Program-made: the position numbers and the translations under genes
Notes under the pieces: model-generated
Seen by the model: the letters and a program-made list of their open reading frames with translations, nothing else
Told to the model about the DNA's origin: nothing
Database searches by the model: none
From: Trinickia dabaoshanensis
Lineage (GTDB): Bacteria > Pseudomonadota > Gammaproteobacteria > Burkholderiales > Burkholderiaceae
DNA length: 64,000 bases
NCBI RefSeq assembly: GCF_002879885.1
Contig: NZ_PNYA01000017.1
Span: forward strand, 93,904-157,903
Reading direction: 5' to 3'
Shown: in pieces, positions 33,947-43,974 of the stretch
Numbering within the stretch: the stretch's first letter is position 1
Layout: every line of letters starts with the position of its first letter

Positions 33947-34543
33947 ATGAAACAGCCATCCGCACTGGTTGCGCTCGTCGAAGCGCTGCGCGCGCTGCCG
34001 GGCGTCGGGCCCAAATCGGCGCAGCGCATGGCTTACCACCTGATGCAGCACGATCGGGAGGCGGCTGAACGGCTCGGCCGCTCGCTGCTTTTCGCAACCG
34101 AACATTTGCGACATTGCGAGAAGTGCAACACGTTCACCGAGGCGCGCGTATGCGACGTCTGTAGCGACGAGTCGCGAGACCCCACGCTGCTGTGCGTCGT
34201 GGAAACGCCGGCGGATCAGATCATGCTCGAGCAAACGATGACCTACCGCGGGCTGTATTTCGTCCTCATGGGGCGTCTGAGTCCGCTCGACGGCATCGGT
34301 CCGAAGGAAATTCACTTCGAGCGACTCGTCAAGCGGGCATCGGACGGCGTCGTCAAGGAAGTCGTTCTCGCGACGAATTTCACGAACGAAGGCGAGGCGA
34401 CGGCCCATTACCTCGCGCAGACGCTGAAGGCGCGCGAGCTTTCCGTGACGCGCCTCGCACGCGGGGTGCCGGTGGGCGGCGAGCTCGAATACGTCGACGC
34501 CGGCACGATCGCGCGGGCCATGCTCGACCGGCGCTCGTTATAA
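33947..34543 (+). CDS. recR: Recombination mediator RecR
   Basis: A 198-residue protein of the RecFOR pathway, which loads RecA at gaps. It has the N-terminal helix-hairpin-helix [16 protein letters not shown], a Cys4 zinc finger (CEKCNTF...CDVC, about residues 57-72) and a TOPRIM domain from about 80 (VVETPAD). Length is the family standard. It is the last gene of the dnaX-ybaB-recR cluster. Confidence 0.96.
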   Translation: MKQPSALVALVEALRALPGVGPKSAQRMAYHLMQHDREAAERLGRSLLFATEHLRHCEKCNTFTEARVCDVCSDESRDPTLLCVVETPADQIMLEQTMTYRGLYFVLMGRLSPLDGIGPKEIHFERLVKRASDGVVKEVVLATNFTNEGEATAHYLAQTLKARELSVTRLARGVPVGGELEYVDAGTIARAMLDRRSL

Positions 34544-34591
34544 GGTGCGGCGTGGGCGCGCCCACGCGTTTTGAGTAGGGAGACGACATAC

Positions 34592-35797
34592 ATGAGCGTA
34601 TCGGCCGGCCCGCTTGCGGGCGTCAAGGTGCTCGAACTCGGCACGCTGATCGCGGGCCCCTTCGCCTCGCGGTTGTTGGGCGAGTTCGGCGCCGACGTCA
34701 TCAAGATCGAAGATCCTAACGGCGGCGATCCGCTGCGCAAATGGCGCATGCTCTATCCGGAGTCGGGCGGCACTTCGCTCTGGTGGGCGGTGCAGGCGCG
34801 CAATAAGAAGTCGGTGACGCTGAATCTGAAGGCGCCCGAGGGCAAGCAAATCTTATTGCAGCTCGCGCGCGAGGCCGACATCGTCGTCGAGAACTTTCGT
34901 CCGGGGTTGCTCGAAAAGCTAGGCCTAGGCTACGACGTGCTCAGCGCCGACAATCCCGGCCTGGTGATGGTGCGCCTCTCGGGCTACGGCCAGACCGGGC
35001 CGTACCGCGATCGGCCCGGGTTCGGTTCCATCGCCGAAGCGATGGGCGGCTTGCGCCACATCACGGGTTACCCCGAGTTGCCGCCGCCGCGCATCGGAAT
35101 CTCCATCGGAGATTCCATCGCCGCGTTGCACGCGGTGATCGGGGCGCTGATGGCGCTCCATCATCGGCAGGCGAACGGCGGGAAAGGGCAGATCGTCGAC
35201 GTGGCGCTCTACGAAGCCGTGTTCAATATGATGGAAAGCATCGTGCCCGAATATGGCGTCTACGGGGCGGTGCGCGAGCGCACGGGTGCGTCGCTGCCGG
35301 GCATCGTGCCGTCGAACACCTATGCGTGCAAAGACGGCAGCATCGTGATCGGCGGCAACAGCGATCCTATTTTCAAACGGCTCATGCTGGCGATCGAGCG
35401 TCCCGATCTCGCAAACGATCCGGCGCTCGCGCACAACGACGGCCGCGTCCCGCGCACGCACGAGATCGACGATGCGATCGCCGCGTGGCTGGCTGAGCGG
35501 ACCATCGACGAAGCGCTCGATGTTTTGAATGCGGCCGACGTGCCCGTCGGTCGCATTTATAGTGCCGCTGACATGTTCACGGACCCGCAGTTCGCCGCAC
35601 GCAAGATGATCGAGCATTTCAAGTGGCAAGACGGGCTCGACATCGCATTGCCGAACGTCACGCCGAAGTTTTCCGAGACGCCGGGCGGCACCCGCTGGCT
35701 CGGGCCGTCGCTCGGCGAGCACACGGACGAAGTACTGAGCGGGCTCGGTTACGACGCGGCGGCGATCGGCGATCTGCGCGAGCGCAAGATCGTCTGA
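34592..35797 (+). CDS. CaiB/BaiF-family (class III) CoA transferase
   Basis: A 401-residue family III CoA transferase, moving CoA between carboxylic acids. The expected catalytic aspartate is Asp174 in GISIGDSIAAL. The N-terminal GVKVLELGTLIAGPFA-SRLL and ADVIKIEDP segments form the CoA-binding fold. Substrates cannot be predicted: formyl-, succinyl-, carnitine-type and others share the fold. The ATG at 34592 has AGGGAGA about nine bases upstream. It follows recR by 48 bases but is functionally unrelated. Confidence 0.9.
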   Translation: MSVSAGPLAGVKVLELGTLIAGPFASRLLGEFGADVIKIEDPNGGDPLRKWRMLYPESGGTSLWWAVQARNKKSVTLNLKAPEGKQILLQLAREADIVVENFRPGLLEKLGLGYDVLSADNPGLVMVRLSGYGQTGPYRDRPGFGSIAEAMGGLRHITGYPELPPPRIGISIGDSIAALHAVIGALMALHHRQANGGKGQIVDVALYEAVFNMMESIVPEYGVYGAVRERTGASLPGIVPSNTYACKDGSIVIGGNSDPIFKRLMLAIERPDLANDPALAHNDGRVPRTHEIDDAIAAWLAERTIDEALDVLNAADVPVGRIYSAADMFTDPQFAARKMIEHFKWQDGLDIALPNVTPKFSETPGGTRWLGPSLGEHTDEVLSGLGYDAAAIGDLRERKIV

Positions 35798-35867
35798 ATG
35801 CGAAAACGGCGCGGGCCGTGTCGCCCGCACCGCTTCTTTTTCGATTCACCGCGGCCCACGCGAAGGT

Positions 35868-36842
35868 TCAGGGCGTGATGACGATCTTCCCGGTGACGCG
35901 CCGCTGCGCCATGTCCGTCAGTGCGCGCGGCGTTTCCTCCAGCGCATAGCGCGCGCTCACGTGCGGGCGCAGCTTGCCTTCGCGCAGCCAACGCATCAGT
36001 TCCTCGAAGGCTTGCGCATTGCGCGCGGGCTCACGCGTCGCGAATTCCCCCCAAAAGACGCCGACGATGCTTGCCCCCTTCAGCAACGGCAGATTCAACG
36101 GCAGCTTGGGAATATCGCCGCCGGCGAAGCCGACGACGAGATATCGGCCGCGCCAGGCGATGCTGCGAAACGCGGGCTCGGCGAACGATCCGCCGACCGG
36201 ATCGAAAACGACGTCGGGTCCGCGTCCGCCGGTCAGCGCCGCGACGCGCTCGCGCAGGTTCTCCGTGTCGTAGCGGATCGTGTCATCGGCGCCGTGTTCG
36301 CGAGCGACGGCGAGTTTTTCGTCGCTGGAGGCCGCCGCGATCACGCGCGCGCCGATCGCCTTGCCGATTTCGACGGCCGCTAGCCCGACGCCGCCTGCGG
36401 CGCCAAGCACGAGCATGGTTTCGCCGGCGCGCAATGCGCCGCGGTCCACGACGGCATGGTGCGATGTTCCGTAGGCGAGCGTAAACGCAGCCGCCGCGGC
36501 GAAGTCGGCGTTGCCGGGCAGCGGTACGCATGCGCCGGCCGGCGCGAGCGCTTGCTCGGCAAATCCGCCGACCCGCGTGAACGCCGCCACCGGCATGCCG
36601 ATGCGAACGTTCGACACGCCGTCGCCGATCGCACGAACGATGCCCGCGACCTCGGAGCCCGGCGTGAACGGCAGCGGCGGCTTGAACTGATACTTGTTCT
36701 CGATGATGAGCACGTCCGGGAAATTGACGCTGGCCGCTTTCACGTCGATGACGACCTCGCCGGGGCCCGGTTGCGGATCGGGCAACGTGTCGACGACGAG
36801 CGATTCCGGGGGGCCGTACCGATGACATCGAATGGCGCGCAT
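35868..36842 (-). CDS. NADPH:quinone oxidoreductase family protein (zinc-independent MDR)
   Basis: A 324-residue medium-chain dehydrogenase/reductase of the quinone oxidoreductase group, without the structural and catalytic zinc ligands of alcohol dehydrogenases. Motifs are [16 protein letters not shown] near the N terminus and the nucleotide-binding [16 protein letters not shown] near 150. It probably reduces quinones or enones with NADPH. The start is the ATG at 36842 with GAGGAAAA upstream; an upstream extension in frame is non-homologous. It is a single gene, divergent from surE and convergent with the CoA transferase. Confidence 0.9.
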   Translation of the reverse strand: MRAIRCHRYGPPESLVVDTLPDPQPGPGEVVIDVKAASVNFPDVLIIENKYQFKPPLPFTPGSEVAGIVRAIGDGVSNVRIGMPVAAFTRVGGFAEQALAPAGACVPLPGNADFAAAAAFTLAYGTSHHAVVDRGALRAGETMLVLGAAGGVGLAAVEIGKAIGARVIAAASSDEKLAVAREHGADDTIRYDTENLRERVAALTGGRGPDVVFDPVGGSFAEPAFRSIAWRGRYLVVGFAGGDIPKLPLNLPLLKGASIVGVFWGEFATREPARNAQAFEELMRWLREGKLRPHVSARYALEETPRALTDMAQRRVTGKIVITP

Positions 36843-36950
36843 GGGCTTTTCCTCGATCGATTGTGGGGGCACCGACGCAGTGTAGTTCAACTCGAACGAC
36901 CGTGCCTTTTTTGCTCGAAACGATTCGATGCCGAAGCACGCGCATAGGCA

Positions 36951-36979
36951 TTCAGACGGTGGCGCTCCTCGGTTACAAT
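36951..36979 (+). promoter_or_regulatory. Putative promoter of surE placing the start at the ATG
   Basis: TTCAGA (36951-36956), a 17-base spacer and TACAAT (36974-36979). The -10 ends six bases before the surE ATG (36986), so the transcript would be leaderless or nearly so. No Shine-Dalgarno sequence precedes the ATG (GCCGG only). Confidence 0.55.
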
Positions 36980-36985
36980 CGCCGG

Positions 36986-37744
36986 ATGCGAATCCTACTG
37001 AGCAACGACGACGGTTACCTCGCGCCCGGACTTGCGGCGCTTTATCACGCGCTCAAGCCGCTGGGCGATGTCACGGTCATGGCCCCGGAGCAGAACTGCA
37101 GCGGCGCGTCCAATTCGTTGACGCTGTCGCGTCCGCTTTCGGTTTGGCGCTCGGCCAACGGCTTTTATTACGTCAACGGCACGCCCACCGACTCGGTTCA
37201 CATCGCCTTGACAGGCATGCTCGATCACAAGCCCGATCTCGTCGTCTCGGGTATCAACAACGGCCAGAACGTGGGCGAGGACACGCTTTATTCGGGCACG
37301 GTCGCGGCCGCGACCGAAGGCGTGATGTTCGGCGTGCCGGCCATCGCGTTTTCGCTCGTCGAGAAGGATTGGGCGCACCTTGAAGATGCCGCGCGCGTGG
37401 CGGCCGATATCGTTCGGCACTTTCTCTCCCACCCGTTGCCGACGCACCCGCTGCTGAACGTCAACATCCCGAACCTGCCTTACGAATCGCTGCGGGAATG
37501 GGAAGTCACGCGGCTCGGCAAGCGTCACCCGTCGCAGCCGGTCATCCGCCAAACCGATCCGCGCGGTGAACCCATCTATTGGATCGGGCCGTCGGGCGCC
37601 GCGCTCGACGCGAGCGAAGGGACCGATTTTCATGCGCTCGCGAACGGCCGCGTCTCGATTACGCCGCTGCAGCTCGATCTCACCCATACGCAAATGATGG
37701 CGGCCACGCGCGAGTGGGCACGCGCGGGGCGTCGCGATTCATGA
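36986..37744 (+). CDS. surE: 5'/3'-nucleotidase SurE
   Basis: A 252-residue metal-dependent nucleoside monophosphatase. The N-terminal [13 protein letters not shown] carries the metal-binding Asp pair, and the conserved SGINNGQN([13 protein letters not shown]) loop follows near residue 88. The start is the ATG at 36986 (MRILLSND). The stop overlaps the pcm ATG by four bases (ATGA). It is first in the stationary-phase cluster surE-pcm-nlpD-rpoS. Confidence 0.96.
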   Translation: MRILLSNDDGYLAPGLAALYHALKPLGDVTVMAPEQNCSGASNSLTLSRPLSVWRSANGFYYVNGTPTDSVHIALTGMLDHKPDLVVSGINNGQNVGEDTLYSGTVAAATEGVMFGVPAIAFSLVEKDWAHLEDAARVAADIVRHFLSHPLPTHPLLNVNIPNLPYESLREWEVTRLGKRHPSQPVIRQTDPRGEPIYWIGPSGAALDASEGTDFHALANGRVSITPLQLDLTHTQMMAATREWARAGRRDS

Positions 37745-38589
37745 CGAGCGAACGGGCCAAGCGCTTTCCGCTCGGGCTTGCCGATCTCGAGCGCAAGCCG
37801 CGCGCGGCGGCGGATGGCCGCGACCGCACGCGTCAACGCGAGCCGCTCGCGACACGTGAGAGCGTCGCGCGCCGCGCTGACACGCATCCGTCGCATGCGG
37901 CCGACAAAATTGGCGCACCCAACGTCCCGCTCGCGAGCTCGCTCGCGCTGACCTCGGAACGGGTGCGCGAACGCATGGTCGAACGGCTCAGGGCGAACGG
38001 CATCGCCGATCCCCGCGTGCTCGATGCGTTGGCCGCCGTTCCGCGGCACATGTTCGTCGATCCCGGGCTCGCGGTGCAGGCTTACGAGGATGCGGCGCTG
38101 CCGATCGGCCATCACCAGACGATTTCGAAGCCGTCGGTGGTCGCGCGCATGCTCGAGTTGGCCTGTGCCGGCCGAACGCTCGACCGTGTGCTCGAGATCG
38201 GGACGGGCTGTGGTTATCAGGCGGCGGTACTGAGCCGTGTCGCCAAAGACGTTTATTCGATCGAACGGATCAAGCCGCTTTACGAGCGCGCGAAGCTCAA
38301 CCTGCGGCCGCTGCGCGTGCCCAATATTCGCTTGCATTACGGCGATGGACGCGTCGGTTTGGCTGCCGCTGCGCCGTTCGATGCGATCGTGATCGCGGCG
38401 GCCGGGCTCGATGTGCCGCAAGCGCTGCTCGAACAACTGACCGTGGGCGGCAGGCTCGTGGCTCCGGTGGGTTCACAAAGTGGACCGGCACAGGTGCTCA
38501 CGCTCGTCGAGCGTATATCGGCCACCCAGTGGCGAGAGTCTCGTCTTGATCGCGTTTTCTTTGTCCCTTTAAAATCCGGAGTGATTTGA
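37741..38589 (+). CDS. pcm: Protein-L-isoaspartate O-methyltransferase
   Basis: A 282-residue SAM-dependent enzyme that repairs isoaspartyl damage. The core begins near residue 70; the SAM-binding motif [10 protein letters not shown] is near 151, preceded by [13 protein letters not shown]. About 65-70 extra residues at the N terminus, basic and low in complexity, are absent from E. coli Pcm (208 residues). A later start is possible, but the ATGA overlap with surE favours 37741. Confidence 0.94.
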   Translation: MTSERAKRFPLGLADLERKPRAAADGRDRTRQREPLATRESVARRADTHPSHAADKIGAPNVPLASSLALTSERVRERMVERLRANGIADPRVLDALAAVPRHMFVDPGLAVQAYEDAALPIGHHQTISKPSVVARMLELACAGRTLDRVLEIGTGCGYQAAVLSRVAKDVYSIERIKPLYERAKLNLRPLRVPNIRLHYGDGRVGLAAAAPFDAIVIAAAGLDVPQALLEQLTVGGRLVAPVGSQSGPAQVLTLVERISATQWRESRLDRVFFVPLKSGVI

Positions 38590-38594
38590 CACCG

Positions 38595-39554
38595 ATGTCT
38601 ACGTTGCGCGCGATGCAAACAAACAACGAACAGCCTCGGCTGACCGCCGTTCAGCGCGTCGTCTGTGTGCTTGCCCTTACTACGCTCGCCGCGTGTGCGA
38701 CGCGGCTCGATCAAGCGCCCGTCGTCGATCGCTCGAGCGCACTCTCGACGAGCGGCGCACCCGCGATTGCGCAAGGCGCATCTCAACCCGCGGTGCCGCT
38801 CGGTCCGCCGCCGCCGGGATACTACCGTGTGAAGCCCGGCGACACGCTGTATCGCATCGCGCTCGAGAACGGCCAGAACTATCGCGATATCGCCGCCTGG
38901 AACAATCTGTCGAACCCTAACCAGATTGAAGTCGACCAATTGCTGCGCGTGGCGCCGCCCGGCGCGAACGTAGCGGCGGTCACGCCCGGGGTGGCGACCG
39001 CGCCCGTGACGACGGGCGGTGCGGTGCAAGGTGCGCCGCTCACGCCGTCCTCGTCGGCGAGCGCGTCGGGCCCGGCGAGTGCGAACGCGGCCCCGCCGAT
39101 CTACGGTACCGGTCCCGGCGCAACCGCGACCACGATTCCACCGCAGCCCGCTGCCGGCGTGCAGGCTAGCGCACCGATGGCCGACGGAAACGTCAACTTC
39201 TCTTGGCCGGTACGCGGCCCGGTGCTGAACACGTTCGACGACAGCGCCAATAAAGGGTTGAACATCGGCGGAAGCGTGGGGGAAGCGGTCAAAGCGGCAG
39301 CGGCAGGACGTGTTGTCTACGCAGGAAATGGGCTGCGCGGCTACGGCAATCTCATTATCATCAAACACAACGCAACGTATCTCACCGCCTATGCACACAA
39401 CCGCGCTTTGATGGTAAAAGAGGGGGATGCGGTGACGAAGGGGCAGGAGATTGCCCAGATGGGCAACACCGATTCCGACCGCGTGATGCTGCACTTTGAG
39501 ATCCGTCGACAGGGCAAACCTGTCGATCCGATGAAATACTTGCCGCCGCAATAA
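38595..39554 (+). CDS. nlpD: LysM/M23 lipoprotein NlpD, amidase activator
   Basis: A lipoprotein of about 319 residues. The signal ends in the lipobox LAAC (Cys34 from this start; the next ATG, at codon 7, is also possible). A LysM peptidoglycan-binding domain (YYRVKPGDTLYRIA, about 76-120) is followed by a Pro/Ala/Ser linker and an M23 domain (about 215-315). The M23 metal site is degenerate (LNIGGS, MLHFEI), as in E. coli NlpD, which activates the amidase AmiC during division. It lies directly upstream of rpoS, whose main promoter sits inside nlpD in E. coli; whether this holds here is unknown. Confidence 0.93.
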   Translation: MSTLRAMQTNNEQPRLTAVQRVVCVLALTTLAACATRLDQAPVVDRSSALSTSGAPAIAQGASQPAVPLGPPPPGYYRVKPGDTLYRIALENGQNYRDIAAWNNLSNPNQIEVDQLLRVAPPGANVAAVTPGVATAPVTTGGAVQGAPLTPSSSASASGPASANAAPPIYGTGPGATATTIPPQPAAGVQASAPMADGNVNFSWPVRGPVLNTFDDSANKGLNIGGSVGEAVKAAAAGRVVYAGNGLRGYGNLIIIKHNATYLTAYAHNRALMVKEGDAVTKGQEIAQMGNTDSDRVMLHFEIRRQGKPVDPMKYLPPQ

Positions 39555-39565
39555 GCGATACGACC

Positions 39566-40663
39566 ATGCCGACATCGAAGCGCCGCAAGCAGCAAGCCGA
39601 AACGGACACGCTCAGCCGCGCCGGGCACGACCTGGTGCACGACACAAGCGCTTCGACGAACGAGCCCGAGGACGACCCCGCCGAGTCCGAAACCGAGTTC
39701 GAGCGGGAGGGTTCGTCCGAGCAGGCCGAGGAAGGTGGCGAGGAACGCGAGGCGTCGGCCGAGCCCGGACCCGATCCGGACGATTTCCGGGCGCTGCTGC
39801 AAGCCGAGCTGACGGCCGACACGATCCAGCATTATCTGAATCGCATTAGCGTGAAGCCCCTTCTGACGGTGGAAGAGGAACAGCGCTATTCGCGGCTCGC
39901 CAAGGCCGGTGAGTTCGAGGCCCGGCAAGTGATGATCGAGCGCAATTTGAGGCTCGTCGTCAGCATCGCCAAAGGTTATCTGAACCGCGGGGTGCCGCTG
40001 CTCGATCTGATCGAGGAAGGCAACCTCGGGCTCATGCACGCGATCGAAAAATTCGATCCCACACGCGGTTTCCGGTTCTCGACCTACGCCACTTGGTGGA
40101 TTCGCCAGAGTATCGAGCGGGCGATCATGAACCAGGCGCGCACGGTCCGGCTGCCGGTTCACGTCATTCGCGAACTGAACCAGGTGCTGCGCGCGAAGCG
40201 CCACCTCGAGAAAAACTCGTTGAATTCGGGCGAGGCCGCCGAGCGGCGCGATGCCAGCATCGACGATATCGCCTACCTCACGGGCAAGACGACCGACGAG
40301 GTGACCGACATCCTCGCGCTGAACGAGCATACGGCGTCGCTCGATGCGCCGCTCGACCTCGATCCCGCGAGCTCGTTGCTCGACCTGCTTTCCGACGATC
40401 AAAGCCAGTCGCCCGATGCCGAGGTGCAGCACCGCGAGTTGGAAACGCTTACACGCGCATGGCTCTCGAGGCTGTCCGACAAGCATCGCCATGTGATCGA
40501 GCGGCGCTTCGGCCTCAATCACATCGAACCGGCGACGCTCGAGGAGCTAGCCGACGAAATGGGCCTCACGCGCGAGCGCGTGCGGCAAATTCAGCAAGAA
40601 GCGCTCGTGCGCTTGAAGCGTTTTTTCGCGTCGAACGGCGTACGCAAAGACGCGGTCCTATAG
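39566..40663 (+). CDS. rpoS: RNA polymerase sigma factor RpoS
   Basis: A 365-residue sigma factor for stationary phase and general stress. An acidic, Glu/Ser-rich N-terminal extension (about 1-70) precedes region 1.2. Region 2 contains DLIEEGNLGLMHAIEKFDPTRG and the -10 recognition segment FSTYATWWIRQSIERAI. Region 3 follows, and region 4 has the helix-turn-helix LADEMGLTRERVRQIQQEAL. Context (nlpD immediately upstream) and sequence separate it from RpoD and RpoH. It is the last gene of the surE cluster. Confidence 0.97.
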   Translation: MPTSKRRKQQAETDTLSRAGHDLVHDTSASTNEPEDDPAESETEFEREGSSEQAEEGGEEREASAEPGPDPDDFRALLQAELTADTIQHYLNRISVKPLLTVEEEQRYSRLAKAGEFEARQVMIERNLRLVVSIAKGYLNRGVPLLDLIEEGNLGLMHAIEKFDPTRGFRFSTYATWWIRQSIERAIMNQARTVRLPVHVIRELNQVLRAKRHLEKNSLNSGEAAERRDASIDDIAYLTGKTTDEVTDILALNEHTASLDAPLDLDPASSLLDLLSDDQSQSPDAEVQHRELETLTRAWLSRLSDKHRHVIERRFGLNHIEPATLEELADEMGLTRERVRQIQQEALVRLKRFFASNGVRKDAVL

Positions 40664-40696
40664 GACATCGCCCTCGCGGCGATACTTTAGATATTC

Positions 40697-41500
40697 ATGA
40701 TTCCGATTCTCGTTTTCGACATCGAGACGATTCCCGATGTCGCCGGCATTCGCCGTCTCGACGATTTGCCCGATTCGATGAGCGACGCCGACGTCGCGGA
40801 GCACGCCTTCGCGGCGCGCCGGGAAAAGACCGGCAGCGATTTCCTCCCGCATTATCTGCAACGCATCGCCGCGATCTCATGCGTATTTCGCGATCGTGCG
40901 GGTTTGCGCGTACGCTCGCTCGGTACGGTCGAAGACGGCGAGGCCGCACTGATTCAGTCGTTTTATCGGGTCATCGAAAAGTACACGCCGCAATTGGTCT
41001 CGTGGAACGGCGGCGGTTTCGATTTGCCCGTTTTGCACTACCGCGCGCTCGTGCACGGCATCCCGGCTTCGCGCTATTGGGATCTGGGCGAGGACGATCG
41101 CGATTTCAAGTGGAACAACTACATCAGCCGGTATCACTCGCGCCATACCGACCTGATGGACGTGCTGGCGATGTATCAAGCGCGAGCCAACGCGCCGCTC
41201 GATTCGCTGGCCAAGCTATGCGGTTTCCCAGGCAAGCTCGGGATGGACGGCGGGCAGGTATGGACCGCCTTCCGCGAGGGACGCATCGACGAGATCCGCA
41301 ACTATTGCGAAACGGATGTCGTGAACACCTATTTGCTCTATTGCCGATTCCAGTTGATGCGCGGTGCGTTTTCGGCGGACGAGTACGCCGATGAAATTGC
41401 TTTCGTCAAAAACGCGCTCGCCCAAGAGAGCGCCCCTCACTGGGGTGAATATCTCGCCGCCTTCGCCGAACCGGCGATCGCGCCGGCAGGGCCGCGCTGA
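40697..41500 (+). CDS. Predicted 3'-5' exonuclease (PolB-like DEDDy fold)
   Basis: A 267-residue protein with an N-terminal DEDD exonuclease motif FDIETIP (Asp8, Glu10), a central VSWNGGGFDLPVL carrying the second Asp and a C-terminal YCETDVVNTYLLY with the third acidic residue and Tyr nearby. This fits the predicted 3'-5' exonucleases related to the PolB proofreading domain. The substrate is not known. It lies 33 bases after rpoS and may be cotranscribed. Confidence 0.85.
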   Translation: MIPILVFDIETIPDVAGIRRLDDLPDSMSDADVAEHAFAARREKTGSDFLPHYLQRIAAISCVFRDRAGLRVRSLGTVEDGEAALIQSFYRVIEKYTPQLVSWNGGGFDLPVLHYRALVHGIPASRYWDLGEDDRDFKWNNYISRYHSRHTDLMDVLAMYQARANAPLDSLAKLCGFPGKLGMDGGQVWTAFREGRIDEIRNYCETDVVNTYLLYCRFQLMRGAFSADEYADEIAFVKNALAQESAPHWGEYLAAFAEPAIAPAGPR

Positions 41501-41521
41501 AAACGTTTCGATCCGCCATTT

Positions 41522-42376
41522 TCAATCTAATTCAACGATGATCGGCTGGTGATCGGACGCTTGCGTGGCGCCCTCGATCTCGCAGCTTCGCAGCCGGGCA
41601 CGCAGGTCGTCCGTCACGAACACGAAGTCGCACGTGAGCGGCCCGGTACTCCATTGCGCCGTATCGTAGATGCCGGCCGTGGGCGGTGGCGTCGCGCCGG
41701 GGTGTAGGGTGGTCCACGCATCGACGAAGCCCGGCGCTTGCGCGAGCGGGGCGATGAACGCGCGATAGGCCTGCGAGCCGTACTCGCTGTTGAAGTCCCC
41801 GCAGACGATCGCGCTGACGGGGCGTGAAGTGGCGGCGAACGGGCCCGTCGCGTTCTCGGCGGGGGCCGGGTGTGCCGCGTGGCCGGCCGCTTCCTGTTGC
41901 AGGCGCCGCAGTTCGTCCACCTGCGCCAGACGTTGTTTCAGCGAATAAAACTCGAGATGGGTCACGAGAATGCGTAGCTGACCATGCTCGGTCGCGACGA
42001 TAGCCTCGAGCGCCACGCGTTGCATCGAGGGCGCGGCCGCGTCCGCCGGCCAAGGCAGCGAATGGCGAATCACTTGCGCGACCGGTAGGCGCGTGGCGAT
42101 CGCGTTGCCGAATTGGCGGCGCCTTGACGAGCCGTCGAGTGAGGAGAGATCGGCGCCGACGGCATCGAAAACGGCGAATCCCGGCAAGGCCCGCGCGATT
42201 TCCTCGAACTGGTCCGGGCCGGGCCCGCCCGGCAACACGCCGAAGCCGCGCGTGATCTCCTGCATGCACAGAATGTCGAAATCGGCGAGCCGCCGGGCTT
42301 CGTCGATCGTTCTGCGCAGGTCGACGCGCCCTTGCGCATCACGGCCCCATTGCACGTTCCAACTCAAGAGTTTCAC
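41522..42376 (-). CDS. Endonuclease/exonuclease/phosphatase family protein
   Basis: A 284-residue EEP-fold hydrolase (DNase I/Exo III-like). Expected metal and catalytic motifs are present in order: [19 protein letters not shown] (Glu), [12 protein letters not shown] (His), [10 protein letters not shown] (Asp/Asn) and a C-terminal [10 protein letters not shown] (Asp-His). No signal peptide is seen, so it is probably cytosolic. The substrate (DNA, phospholipid or a phosphorylated metabolite) is unknown. The start is GTG at 42376 with GGAGG seven bases upstream. It is divergent from rlmD. Confidence 0.88.
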   Translation of the reverse strand: MKLLSWNVQWGRDAQGRVDLRRTIDEARRLADFDILCMQEITRGFGVLPGGPGPDQFEEIARALPGFAVFDAVGADLSSLDGSSRRRQFGNAIATRLPVAQVIRHSLPWPADAAAPSMQRVALEAIVATEHGQLRILVTHLEFYSLKQRLAQVDELRRLQQEAAGHAAHPAPAENATGPFAATSRPVSAIVCGDFNSEYGSQAYRAFIAPLAQAPGFVDAWTTLHPGATPPPTAGIYDTAQWSTGPLTCDFVFVTDDLRARLRSCEIEGATQASDHQPIIVELD

Positions 42377-42448
42377 GATCGCCTCCGTTCGGCTGCGCCG
42401 TTCGTCTACAATCTCGCCTTCCGTTTCATTTCCATCAGGAAGCCGCAG

Positions 42449-43843
42449 GTGTCTGAATCTCCCCGTAGTATCGCGCGTCGCACCGAAGGCGGCGCATCGC
42501 CCGTCGAACCGCCCGTGATCGAGATCGATTCGCTCGACATGGAGGCGCGTGGAGTGGGGCGTCTGACGACCGAGAACGGCGAGCCCGGCAAGGTCATTTT
42601 CGTCGAAGGCGCGTTACCCGGGGAGCGCGTTACGTATTCGAGCTATCGCAAAAAGGCGAGTTTCGAGCAAGCGCAGGTCGTGGACGTGCTGCGAGCAAGC
42701 GCCATGCGCACGACGCCCCAGTGCCGGTTTTTCGGTACCTGCGGCGGTTGTTCGATGCAACATCTAGACGAGCGCGCGCAAGTGGCCATCAAGCAGCGCG
42801 TGCTCGAAGACAATCTGTGGCATCTGTCGAAACTGCGTCCCGAAACGGTTTTTCGTCCGATCCACGGGCCCACTTGGGGATACCGCTATCGCGCGCGGCT
42901 GACCGTGCGCCACGTCGCGAAAAAGGGCGGCGTGTTAGTGGGGTTCCATGAGAAGAAAAGCAGCTACGTTGCCGATATGACGAGTTGCGAAGTGTTGCCG
43001 CCGAACGTGTCGGCCATGCTCGTGCCGCTGCGCCGGCTCGTCGAAAGCCTCTCGATTCGCGACCGGCTGCCGCAAATCGAATTGGCCGTCGGCGCGAGCG
43101 TCACGGCGCTTGTGCTGCGCGTGCTGGAGCCGATGACGCTCGATGACGAAGCGCACGTCCGCGCATTCGCCGACGAGCACGGCGTTCAATTCTGGGTCCA
43201 GCCTAAAGGGCCGGATACGGCCGTGCCGTTCTATCCGATCGACGTCCAACTCGATTACACGTTGCCCGAGTTCGGCATTCGCATGCCGTTCAAGCCGACG
43301 GACTTCACCCAGGTCAACCATGCGATCAACCGGGTCCTGGTCGGCCGGGCGTTGCGGCTTCTGGCTCCGGCGCGCAGCGACCGGGTGCTGGACCTGTTTT
43401 GCGGCCTCGGTAATTTCACGCTGCCGCTCGCGCGTCTGGCCCGGGAGGTCGTGGGCATCGAAGGCAGCGAGGCGTTGACGTCCCGTGCGCTCGCCAACGC
43501 CAAGGTCAACGGCGTCGATCGTCATACCTCGTTCGCTTGTCGCAATTTGTTCGAAGTGACAGCCGACGATATGCGTGCGCTAGGGCCGTTCGACAAATTC
43601 CTGATCGATCCCCCGCGCGAGGGCGCGCTGGCCGTGTCCAAGGCGCTGGCCGACATCGCTCAGGGCGGACAAGGGTCGCTCCCAGGGCGCATCGTCTATG
43701 TCTCGTGCAATCCCGCCACGCTGGCCCGCGATGCGGGACTGCTCGTGCACGAAGCCGGCTACCGGTTGAAGGGGGCGGGCGTCGTCAACATGTTCCCGCA
43801 TACCTCGCACGTGGAATCGATCGCGCTGTTCGAGCGCGATTGA
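42449..43843 (+). CDS. rlmD: 23S rRNA (uracil-1939-C5) methyltransferase RlmD
   Basis: A 464-residue SAM-dependent RNA methyltransferase. An N-terminal TRAM domain is followed by a [4Fe-4S] cysteine set, Cys92, Cys98, Cys101 and Cys180 ([10 protein letters not shown]...TSC), then the methyltransferase domain with [15 protein letters not shown], the DPPREG motif and catalytic Cys420 in [12 protein letters not shown] start at the GTG 42449, with AGGAAG nine bases upstream; the longer open frame crosses the divergent promoter. TACAAT at 42407-42412 is a possible -10. Confidence 0.94.
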   Translation: MSESPRSIARRTEGGASPVEPPVIEIDSLDMEARGVGRLTTENGEPGKVIFVEGALPGERVTYSSYRKKASFEQAQVVDVLRASAMRTTPQCRFFGTCGGCSMQHLDERAQVAIKQRVLEDNLWHLSKLRPETVFRPIHGPTWGYRYRARLTVRHVAKKGGVLVGFHEKKSSYVADMTSCEVLPPNVSAMLVPLRRLVESLSIRDRLPQIELAVGASVTALVLRVLEPMTLDDEAHVRAFADEHGVQFWVQPKGPDTAVPFYPIDVQLDYTLPEFGIRMPFKPTDFTQVNHAINRVLVGRALRLLAPARSDRVLDLFCGLGNFTLPLARLAREVVGIEGSEALTSRALANAKVNGVDRHTSFACRNLFEVTADDMRALGPFDKFLIDPPREGALAVSKALADIAQGGQGSLPGRIVYVSCNPATLARDAGLLVHEAGYRLKGAGVVNMFPHTSHVESIALFERD

Positions 43844-43877
43844 CCGATCGGTACCTCTCAGGTGCCGAGGACAAAAC

Positions 43878-43916
43878 AAAGCCCCCAGGTTGCGGTTGCA
43901 GCCATGGGGGCTTTTT
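43878..43916. terminator. Bidirectional terminator between rlmD and the Bax-inhibitor gene
   Basis: AAAGCCCCCA (43878-43887) pairs with TGGGGGCTTT (43905-43914), with A-rich sequence on the left and TTTTT on the right. It serves rlmD (plus) and the convergent minus-strand gene starting at 44676. Confidence 0.92.
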
Positions 43917-43974
43917 CGATTCACGCCGGCCTTGTTCGCGGCGGGCGGTGAGGGCGCTTGCGGCCCTCGAGCGA

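Noticed and set aside
43878..43916. Candidate small RNA between rlmD and the Bax-inhibitor gene
   Set aside because: The only structure is the bidirectional terminator; no promoter lies in the gap.
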